Shown: positions 10,424-17,412 of the stretch, piece by piece
Layout: every line of letters begins with the position of its first letter
Numbering within the stretch: the stretch's first letter is position 1
From: CAYLMM01 sp964384825
Lineage (GTDB): Bacteria; Krumholzibacteriota; Krumholzibacteriia; LZORAL124-64-63
Assembly: GCA_964384825.1 (NCBI GenBank)
Contig: CAYLMM010000010.1
Coordinates: forward strand, 1-60,656
Direction of reading: 5' to 3'
DNA length: 60,656 nt
Translations under genes and position numbers: made by a program
Notes under the pieces: model-generated
Databases searched by the model: none
What the model was told of the DNA's origin: nothing
The model's input: the letters and a program-made list of their open reading frames with translations, nothing else

Positions 10424-11635
10424 ATGACCAAGAAGAGCCGCCGCGCCCAGTCCCCGTCCCGCGCCTCCCGTTCCGCCGACAAGGGCGGTCGAATCGGGAT
10501 CGAGCCCCGCGTCTGGATCCTGGCCGCCGCCGCGGTGCTGGCCGTGCTGCTGCTGATCCGCGTCTTCACCCGCGGCGAAGCCCCCGAGCCCGAGCCCGTC
10601 TCGTCGGTGCTCGACCGGCCGGAAGAATCATTGCTCGATCCCGTGCTGCTGCCCGCCGAGTTCGAGCCCCAGCAGATGCTGCTGGTCGGCGGAACCCGGC
10701 TGGCGAACCTGTTCCCCGACGTGCTGTGCGACATCGTGGCGGCGGTCGCCGATTCGATCGACGTCGGGGTGCTGGTGGGTTCGGCCGAAGACCGCGAGGC
10801 CGCCGCCGCGGCGCTGGCCGGCCGCGGCCTGGCCACGGACGCCGTCTCCTATCTGGAGATCCCGGTGCGCTCGATGTGGGTTCGCGACTTCGGGCCGATC
10901 GGGGTGCAGGACGAGCAGGGGAACCTGCGGCTGGTCGATTTCCACTACCGCGAACGCCGGGGCAACGCCGTGGACGACTCGGTGCCCGTGCATCTGGCCG
11001 AGCTGCTGGGCGTGCCGCTGCGGACATCGGACCTGATGATCGAAGGCGGGGATTTCCTGAGCAATGGCCGGGGGCTCTGCCTCAGCTCGACGCGCATCGC
11101 CGAGCGCAACGCCTACTACAACGACCTGCCGCCCGAACGGGTGGGCGAGAAGCTGTCCGAGGCCCTGGGCTTCGAGCAGTGGGTTCCCCTGCCGCATCTC
11201 GAGGGCGAGACGACCGGCCACGTGGACATCTACCTGACGATGGTCGCTCCGGACGTGGTGGTGGTCGGCCGCGGCGATCCGGAGCTGGATCCGGCCAACG
11301 CGGAACTGCTCGACGCGATCGCCGCCGGCTTCGCGCGGATCCCGACCATGCTGGGCGAGCTGAAGGTCGAACGCATCCCCATGCCGCCCCACGACGACGA
11401 GCGCCGGCGCACCTACACCAACGTGGTCTTCGCCAACGGCGTGCTGCTGGTGCCGGTCTATCCCGACGTCTGCCCCAAGCTCGACGCCGAGGCGCTGGCC
11501 GTCTACCGCCGCCTGCTGCCGGATTGGAAGGTCGTGGGGATCGATTCCGAGGGACTGGTCGGCATGCGCGGGGCCCTGCGCTGCGTCACGATGAACCTGC
11601 CGCGGGTGACGGGCGAGGGAGCGACCCTGCCCTGA
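10424..11635 (+). CDS. Membrane-anchored agmatine deiminase / peptidylarginine deiminase-like enzyme
   Basis: 403 residues. A basic cytoplasmic head (1-24) and one transmembrane segment at about 28-45 precede a pentein-fold catalytic domain of the PAD_porph family: MWVRDFGPI (substrate-binding Asp), LMIEGGDFL, TGHVDIYLTM (catalytic His and Asp) and GALRCVTMNLP near the end with the nucleophilic Cys. Soluble agmatine deiminases make N-carbamoylputrescine from agmatine, while Porphyromonas PAD acts on C-terminal arginines of proteins. The membrane anchor makes an extracytoplasmic role on peptides or free guanidino compounds plausible but unproven. ATG 10424 was chosen because residues encoded upstream are low-complexity Arg runs. 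Confidence 0.82.
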   Translation: MTKKSRRAQSPSRASRSADKGGRIGIEPRVWILAAAAVLAVLLLIRVFTRGEAPEPEPVSSVLDRPEESLLDPVLLPAEFEPQQMLLVGGTRLANLFPDVLCDIVAAVADSIDVGVLVGSAEDREAAAAALAGRGLATDAVSYLEIPVRSMWVRDFGPIGVQDEQGNLRLVDFHYRERRGNAVDDSVPVHLAELLGVPLRTSDLMIEGGDFLSNGRGLCLSSTRIAERNAYYNDLPPERVGEKLSEALGFEQWVPLPHLEGETTGHVDIYLTMVAPDVVVVGRGDPELDPANAELLDAIAAGFARIPTMLGELKVERIPMPPHDDERRRTYTNVVFANGVLLVPVYPDVCPKLDAEALAVYRRLLPDWKVVGIDSEGLVGMRGALRCVTMNLPRVTGEGATLP

Positions 11636-11661
11636 GCCCGATTCCGCCGCCGGACTGATCC

Positions 11662-12894
11662 TCAGCGCGCGACGCGGTAGCAGACGATTTCCATCAGGGC
11701 TTCGTCGCCATCGTCGTCCGACGCCCGGCTGCGGCCGCCGAACTGCGCGGACACCGCTTCGGCGTATCCCCTGATCACGACGAACCGGTCGGGCCCGACC
11801 GCGAAGACGCCGTCGATCTCGCCGTCGCCGGGACAGGCCAGCGACACCTGCCTGACGAAGACTCCCTGCGGATCGAAGACGTCGAAGGTGGCCAGCACGT
11901 CCTCGGGTTGGTCGACCACGCCGCGCCAGGGCAGGACCCAGAGGTCGCCGTCATCGTGGATCCTCAGCCCGCGCATGATGTAGTTGACCGCCGGCGCCGC
12001 GTCCATCACCTCGACGCGGTAGGGGACGCCGGAGTTGGCCATGGCGCTGTCGATCATCCGCCGGACGACATCCTTCTCCGCGCCGGAGCGCATGTAAGGC
12101 TCGTAGTCGCGGGTGATGGTCCGCACCGGGCTGCCGTCGGCCGCGAAGACGAGGATCTCGTAGGTCTGCAGGTCGGGGACGGTGAAGACGCGGCCGGCCC
12201 GGTCGACGGCCGAGTTCCACCAGAAACCGGGAATGTGGACGCTCTCGTCGAAGACGAAATCGCTGAAATCGTACGAGTTCACCAGTTCGGCGAAGCGGTG
12301 CGTCTCGGCCCCCTGGTCGTCGAAGCTCGACAGGAAGTTGATCCGCCGGCTGATCTCGGGCCGGTCCCGGACGTGTTCGGTCCCCGAGAGGACCAGGCTG
12401 TCGCCGCCGAGGAAACAGGCGAACAGCGTGTAGATCCCCGCGTCGGCGAGTTCGGGGCCGCGGATCTTCACCGAACCCGCGGGGGTGCCGTCGGCGTCCA
12501 CGAAGGTCATCGAGCCCGGCATCTCCTGCAGAACCCCGACGCGGCCGTCGGAAAAGACGGTCATGTCGCGGCTGCTGCGGACCTCGCCCGGACCTTCGCC
12601 CTCGCGGAAAAGCGTGCGCAGATGATCGCCGTCCGGGCTGTAGACGTGCACGGTGTTCATCTGCGAATCGAGCAGGTGGATGTTCCCCTGCGGCCCGGCG
12701 ACCACGCGCGTAATGAGGCCGAAGAAGACGTCGTCGTCCTCATGGCCGGCCCGCCACATCTCTTCGAGCCGCCAGGTCTCGCGTCCGTCGCGGGGTTCGG
12801 GTCCGTTGGCGACCGGGACGGGGCCGGCGGCGAAGGAGGCCGCGGCGGCGAGCAGAATCAGCAAGGCGATGATCGGGATCTTCGGATTGCTCAT
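11662..12894 (-). CDS. Exported 6-bladed beta-propeller protein (tandem paralog 1)
   Basis: 410 residues with a signal peptide (hydrophobic 6-22). The body is a six-bladed propeller with units such as GNIHLLDSQMNTVHVYSPDG followed by LRTLFREGEGPGE, a signature common in exported 6-bladed proteins of Bacteroidota-like phyla. The role is unknown: scaffold, ligand binding or a sensor. It has exactly the same length as the upstream paralog (13073-14305) and is similar to it from about residue 22 to the end. A longer frame begins at 12945, but ATG 12894 gives the clean signal peptide and matches the paralog. Confidence 0.8.
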   Translation of the reverse strand: MSNPKIPIIALLILLAAAASFAAGPVPVANGPEPRDGRETWRLEEMWRAGHEDDDVFFGLITRVVAGPQGNIHLLDSQMNTVHVYSPDGDHLRTLFREGEGPGEVRSSRDMTVFSDGRVGVLQEMPGSMTFVDADGTPAGSVKIRGPELADAGIYTLFACFLGGDSLVLSGTEHVRDRPEISRRINFLSSFDDQGAETHRFAELVNSYDFSDFVFDESVHIPGFWWNSAVDRAGRVFTVPDLQTYEILVFAADGSPVRTITRDYEPYMRSGAEKDVVRRMIDSAMANSGVPYRVEVMDAAPAVNYIMRGLRIHDDGDLWVLPWRGVVDQPEDVLATFDVFDPQGVFVRQVSLACPGDGEIDGVFAVGPDRFVVIRGYAEAVSAQFGGRSRASDDDGDEALMEIVCYRVAR

Positions 12895-13072
12895 CAGGGG
12901 ATCCTTCCGGGCGAGGATCGAATCTCGGGATAACGGGCAATCCAATGGCGGAATGTGGTACGAGACGAACGTTCCGCGGGTTGCGCGGACAGCGCCGGGC
13001 GCGGGGCGCGGAACGGATCCCGGCCTCGAGCCCTCTCGCGCTCGGCGCTGTCGCGTCGTCGCTCCGCCGTCC

Positions 13073-14305
13073 TCAGCGGACGACGCGGTAGCAGACGATT
13101 TCCATCAGGGCCTCGTCGTCGTCGTCGTCGTCCGACGCGCGGCTGCCGCCGCCGTATTGCGCGGCCACGGCTTCGGCGTACCCCCGGACCACGACGAAGC
13201 GGTCGGGCCCGACCGCGAAGACGCCGTCGATCTCGCCGTCGCCGGGACATGCCAGCGACACCTGCCGGACGAAGACTCCCTGCGGATCGAAGACGTCGAA
13301 GGTGGCCAGCACGCCCTCGGGCTGGTCGACCACGCCGCGCCAGGGCAGGACCCAGAGGTCGCCGTTATCGTGGATCCTCAGTCCGCGCATCAGGTAGTTG
13401 ATCGCCGGAGCGTTGTCCATCACCGCGATGGTGTAGGGGATGCCTGAGCCGGTCAGGCCGCTGTCGATCATCCGCCATATGGCGTCCTTCTGGTCCTTGG
13501 TGCGCGCCAGGGGCTCATAGGCGCGGGTGATGGTGCGCAGGGGGCTGCCGTCGGGCGCGGAAACGCGGATCTCGTAGGAACTCATGTCCGCAACGGTGTA
13601 GACCCGCCCGGCGTCGTCGACCGCCGAGTTCCACCAGAAGCTGCAGATGTGGACGGCCTCGTCGAAGATGAAGGTCTCGAAATCGTAGGAATTCACCAGA
13701 TCGGCGTAGCGGACCTTCTCGGAGCCGTCCTCGTGGAAGTTCGCGAGGAAGTTGTAGCGCCGGTTGCCCGCCGGCTGCTCCCGGACGTGCTCGGTCCCCG
13801 AGAGGACCAGGTTGCCGCCGCCGAGGAAGCATCCGTTCAGCGAATAGAGCCCCGCGTCGCCGATCTCCTCGCCGCGGATCTTCAGGGTGCCGGCCGGGAC
13901 GCCGCCGGCGTCAACGAAGGTCATCGATCCGGGCAGCTCGCGCAGCACGCCGACGCGTCCGTCGGGAAAGACCACCATGTCGCGGCTGCGGCGGATCTCG
14001 CCGGGCCCGTCGCCCTCGCGGAACAGGGTGCGCAGATGCTCGCCGTCGGGGCTGTAGACGTGCACGGTGTTGAGCTGGGCGTCGAGCAGGTGGATGTTGC
14101 CCTCCGGCCCGGCGACCACGTGCGAGATCAGGCCGAAGAAGACGTCGTCGTCCTCGTCGCCGGCGCGCCACGTCTCTTCGAGCTGCCAGGTCTCGCGTCC
14201 ATCGCGGGGGGCGGGCCCGTTGGCGACCAGGGGCGTCGCGGCGGCGCAGACGGCCGCGGCGCCGAGCAGCAGCAGGGCGGCGGCGCAGGGAATGGATCGG
14301 AGCAT
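13073..14305 (-). CDS. Exported 6-bladed beta-propeller protein (tandem paralog 2)
   Basis: 410 residues, signal peptide at 1-22 (CAAALLLLGAAAVCAAA), no lipobox. The mature part is collinear with the paralog 178 bases downstream and shares long identical blocks, for example DDDVFFGLI, LRTLFREG and the C-terminal DGEIDGVFAVGPDRF. Near the C-terminus a GTC/GAC triplet run encodes six Asp residues where the paralog has DDDGD, a small triplet-repeat length change. Both genes are probably co-transcribed. Function is unknown. Confidence 0.8.
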   Translation of the reverse strand: MLRSIPCAAALLLLGAAAVCAAATPLVANGPAPRDGRETWQLEETWRAGDEDDDVFFGLISHVVAGPEGNIHLLDAQLNTVHVYSPDGEHLRTLFREGDGPGEIRRSRDMVVFPDGRVGVLRELPGSMTFVDAGGVPAGTLKIRGEEIGDAGLYSLNGCFLGGGNLVLSGTEHVREQPAGNRRYNFLANFHEDGSEKVRYADLVNSYDFETFIFDEAVHICSFWWNSAVDDAGRVYTVADMSSYEIRVSAPDGSPLRTITRAYEPLARTKDQKDAIWRMIDSGLTGSGIPYTIAVMDNAPAINYLMRGLRIHDNGDLWVLPWRGVVDQPEGVLATFDVFDPQGVFVRQVSLACPGDGEIDGVFAVGPDRFVVVRGYAEAVAAQYGGGSRASDDDDDDEALMEIVCYRVVR

Positions 14306-14420
14306 GCTGGAATCCCCCTTCTTCTTTAGTGTCGGGCGAGGGAATCGACGCTGGAGAATCGGGCGGCTGGTGAAATTAGGGATTCATTTCGTGCGAGGCA
14401 AGAGCGCGCGCCGTCCCGGA

Positions 14421-14672
14421 TCAGCGCCAGGCCCGGACCGCCGCCAGCAGGACGACGATCGCGCCGACGGCGGCCCCGATCATCGCGCCGACGACTCCGC
14501 CGGGCGGCACGTCGAGGCGGCCGAAGAGCCAGCCGCCGGCCACCGCCCCGGCCGCGCCGATCACGACGTTGCCGACCAGCCCGAAGCCGCGACCGGGCCG
14601 CATCAGGCCGAAGAACCAGCCGACCACGCAGCCGACCAGCAGCATCATCGGAAGCTTCATCAGTTCGCGCAT
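14421..14672 (-). CDS. GlsB/YeaQ/YmgE family small membrane protein
   Basis: 83 residues with three hydrophobic segments and glycine-rich turns (VGCVVGWFFGLMRPG, GNVVIGAAGAVAGGWLFG, VVGAMIGAAVGAIVVLL), the pattern of the transglycosylase-associated / GlsB family. These proteins are often induced by stress; the biochemical function is not established. It lies 22 bases downstream of the AEC transporter gene on the same strand and is likely co-transcribed. Confidence 0.82.
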   Translation of the reverse strand: MRELMKLPMMLLVGCVVGWFFGLMRPGRGFGLVGNVVIGAAGAVAGGWLFGRLDVPPGGVVGAMIGAAVGAIVVLLAAVRAWR

Positions 14673-14694
14673 GACGGATCTCCGTTCGGTTGCG

Positions 14695-15618
14695 TCAGAC
14701 CCCCAGAACCATCAACCAGCCGATGATCGTGGCCAGCGAAGCCAGGGTCGTGCCGATCACGACCGCGCCGGCCAGCTCGGCGTCGCCCCGCATCTGCTTG
14801 GACATGACGTAGCTGACCACCGCGGTCGGGGTCGCCGCCAGCAGCACCGGGGCGCTCAGGGCCGTGCCGGTCACGCCCAGCGCGCGCAGGGCCAGGTACA
14901 TCAGCAAGGGGCCGACGACCAGCTTCACCAGGGCGATCGCCAGGGTCGTGGGCACCTCGTTGCGCAGGCGGGCGAGGTCGAGGCCGGCGCCGATCGAGAT
15001 CAGCGCCAGCGGCAGGGCGGTGCGGCCGACCAGATCGACCGCCGTGTCCAGCGGGCCGCCGAGCCGCAGCCCCAACGCCGACATCGCGATGCCGGCCGCG
15101 CTGCCCAGGGCCAACGGGTTGAAAAGGATGCGCCGGCCGGTGTCGAGCCAGGCGGCCCTGCGGTCCTGCCCGCGGCTGCGGTGGGGCAGGGTCAGCACCA
15201 GCACCGCCAGCAGGTTGTAGACCACCACCATCACCCCGACCAGCACCGAGACCTGGCCCACGGCCTCGGGACCGTAGGCGTTCATCACCATGGGCAGGCC
15301 GAAGAACACCATGTTGCTGCGGTGGACGCCCTGGGCGAAGACGCCGCGGCGCTCGGGCCGCATCCGCCAGGCGCCCGCGTAGGCGACCAGCGCGATCACG
15401 GCGCTGCCGCCGGCGATCACCCCGATCACCCGCGGGTCGAGGCTGTGGCTCAGGGGAGTCTGCGAGGCGCTGCGCACCAGCAGGGCCGGGGCCGCCACGT
15501 AGAAGATCAGCCGGGTCAGCGCCGAGTTGTCGGTCGCCGACAGGAAACCGATCCGCCGCAATCCCCAACCCAGGCCGATCACCAGGAAGACCGGCAGCAC
15601 GATGTTCAGGATGGTCAC
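14695..15618 (-). CDS. AEC (auxin efflux carrier) family transporter
   Basis: 307 residues from GTG at 15618, with about ten transmembrane segments in two inverted halves. Motifs typical of AEC permeases are present: FLVIGLGWGLRRIGFLS at the N-terminus, RSNMVFFGLPMVMNAYGPEAVG in the middle, and SAPVLLAATPTAVVSYVMSKQMRGD near the end. Bacterial members such as malate permease (MleP/MdcF type) move organic anions; the substrate here is unknown. It is 32 bases downstream of the ammonia-lyase gene on the same strand, so the transporter might move that enzyme's substrate or product (inference). Confidence 0.88.
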   Translation of the reverse strand: MTILNIVLPVFLVIGLGWGLRRIGFLSATDNSALTRLIFYVAAPALLVRSASQTPLSHSLDPRVIGVIAGGSAVIALVAYAGAWRMRPERRGVFAQGVHRSNMVFFGLPMVMNAYGPEAVGQVSVLVGVMVVVYNLLAVLVLTLPHRSRGQDRRAAWLDTGRRILFNPLALGSAAGIAMSALGLRLGGPLDTAVDLVGRTALPLALISIGAGLDLARLRNEVPTTLAIALVKLVVGPLLMYLALRALGVTGTALSAPVLLAATPTAVVSYVMSKQMRGDAELAGAVVIGTTLASLATIIGWLMVLGV

Positions 15619-15649
15619 TTCGGGGGCCTTCCGCAGGGGCCTCGGGGCG

Positions 15650-17173
15650 TCAGTTCAACACCCCGACCTCGTTCTCCACCGCCTCCAGGATCCCGTTGTC
15701 CCGCACCAGCTCCATCATCGCCGTATGGTCGTTGTGCAGCGGCCGGTCCACGTCCAGGAACTCCACGTGCCTGCGCACCTCGGCGTGGGCCGCGCGCACG
15801 CCCTTGCCCTTGGTGAACTCGCGGAAGTCGAGGGCCTGGGCCGCGGCCATGAACTCGATGCCCAGCACGCCGCAGGCGTTCTCGACGATCTGGCGGTTCT
15901 TCAGCGCGGTGTTCATGCCCATCGACACGAAGTCCTCCTGGTCGGCGGCGGCGGGGATCGACAGGATCGACGCCGGGGCCGACAGGATGCGCTGCTCGGT
16001 GATCAGCGAATCGGCGGTGTATTGGCTTAGCATCAGGCCCGAGAACATCCCCGCGCCCTTGGTCAAAAACGAGGGCAGGCCCACCGACAGGTTCTTGTTC
16101 AGCAGCCGGTTCAGGCGCCGTTCGCTCAGCACGCAGACCATCGTCATCGCCGCGCCCGCGTTGTCCATCGGCACCGAGACCGGCGAGCCCTGGAAGTTGG
16201 CCCCGGTCAGAGTCAGCTGCTCGTCGGGCAGGAAGATGGGGTTGTCGCCCACGCCGTTGAGCTCGATCTCGACCTGCGACCGCGCCCAGCGCACCGCGTC
16301 GCGGGCGGCGCCGATCACCTGGGGGCTGCTGCGCATCGAGTAGGCGTCCTGCACCTTGGTGGTCATCTTGCCGGTCTGCAGGTCCGAGCCCTCGACGCAG
16401 CGGCGGATGTTCTCGGCGCTGGCGACCGCGCCGGCGAATCCGCGCAGCTCGTGCAGCTTGGCGGTGTAGGGCTTCAGGTTGGCCAGCAGCGATTCCAGCG
16501 ACATCGAACACGCGATCTCGGCCTGCTTCAGCAGGCGCTGCATGTCGCAGAGGTGCAGGGCGCTCATCGCGGTCAGCAGGTTGCTGCCGTTGATGGTGGC
16601 CAGGCCGTCGCGGGCCTGCAGGCCGGGCACCGGGATGCCGGCCTTCGCGAAAGCCTCCTTGCCGGCCATCAGTTCGCCCTTGTAGTAGGCCCGGCCCTCG
16701 CCCATCAGCAATTGCGCGATCTGGCTCATCGGGGCCAGGTCGCCGCAGGCGCCCACCGATCCCTTCTGGCAGACGAAGGGCGTGACGCCCTCGTTCAGCA
16801 TCGCCAGCAAAGTCCGGGTGATCTCGGGGCGGCAGCCGGAGTTGCCGTGGGCGTGCACGTTGATCCGGCCGGCCATCGCGCCGCGCACGTATTCGATCGG
16901 GGCGGGGTCGCCGATGCCCGCGGAGTGGTTGTAGATCAGGTACTTCTGGAATTCCTTGGTCTGGTTCTCGTCGAGGATGACGTCGCAGAGCTCGCCGATG
17001 CCGGTGTTGACCCCGTACATGATCTCGCCCGCGGCGACCTTCTGCTCGAGCATGGCGCGGCAGACCTCGATCCGCTCCAGGGCCTCGGGGTGCAGTTCCA
17101 CCTTTTCGCCGCGGCGGGCGATGCGCTCCAGCTTCTCGATGGTCAGGCCGGAGCCGTCCAGGACGACCGTCAT
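15650..17173 (-). CDS. hutH: MIO-type aromatic amino acid (histidine) ammonia-lyase with Ala-Cys-Gly triad
   Basis: 507 residues, normal HAL length. Family motifs are NTGIGELCDV, GSVGACGDLAP, the Asn/Tyr/Gln active-site blocks and a late QEDFVSMGMN. In known enzymes Ala142-Ser143-Gly144 cyclises to the electrophilic MIO cofactor; here the triad is Ala142-Cys143-Gly144 (codons at 16742-16750). Selectivity positions are mixed: YNHSAG keeps the His of the HAL SHA motif, but the HAL QEDH is QEDF. No hutU or hutI is nearby, so histidine degradation is not supported by context; a tyrosine/phenylalanine lyase or an aminomutase is possible. ATG 17173 begins the conserved N-terminus; residues encoded upstream are not family-like. 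Family certain, substrate uncertain. Confidence 0.85.
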   Translation of the reverse strand: MTVVLDGSGLTIEKLERIARRGEKVELHPEALERIEVCRAMLEQKVAAGEIMYGVNTGIGELCDVILDENQTKEFQKYLIYNHSAGIGDPAPIEYVRGAMAGRINVHAHGNSGCRPEITRTLLAMLNEGVTPFVCQKGSVGACGDLAPMSQIAQLLMGEGRAYYKGELMAGKEAFAKAGIPVPGLQARDGLATINGSNLLTAMSALHLCDMQRLLKQAEIACSMSLESLLANLKPYTAKLHELRGFAGAVASAENIRRCVEGSDLQTGKMTTKVQDAYSMRSSPQVIGAARDAVRWARSQVEIELNGVGDNPIFLPDEQLTLTGANFQGSPVSVPMDNAGAAMTMVCVLSERRLNRLLNKNLSVGLPSFLTKGAGMFSGLMLSQYTADSLITEQRILSAPASILSIPAAADQEDFVSMGMNTALKNRQIVENACGVLGIEFMAAAQALDFREFTKGKGVRAAHAEVRRHVEFLDVDRPLHNDHTAMMELVRDNGILEAVENEVGVLN

Positions 17174-17412
17174 CTCCACTCTCCCGGTTGATGGTTTTCC
17201 GGTGCGGGTCCGCGACGCGGGTACGCGGGCGGGGAACCAGGCGACTTTAGACCTCCGAACGAAAGCTTTCAAGATGTCTCCGGGGCCCCGCGCGCCGGTT
17301 CCGGTGCTCCTGCGGCGAGCGGGGTTTTTGGATATGTTGTCGAGTTCAGGGGCTCGCCCGGTTCCGGACCGCCACCGCTCGCCGTCATGGCCGATTCCGG
17401 GGGGAGATCGCC

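Noticed and set aside
13105..13135. GTC/GAC triplet run as a microsatellite of special interest.
   Set aside because: Only a few units, encoding an Asp run within a normal gene; mentioned with the paralogs instead.
11662..14305. The tandem propeller genes as an assembly duplication artefact.
   Set aside because: The signal peptides and many internal residues differ throughout, so they are diverged paralogs, not a repeated contig segment.
15650..17173. A histidine-utilisation (hut) operon.
   Set aside because: Only the lyase is present; no urocanase, imidazolonepropionase or formiminoglutamase gene is adjacent.
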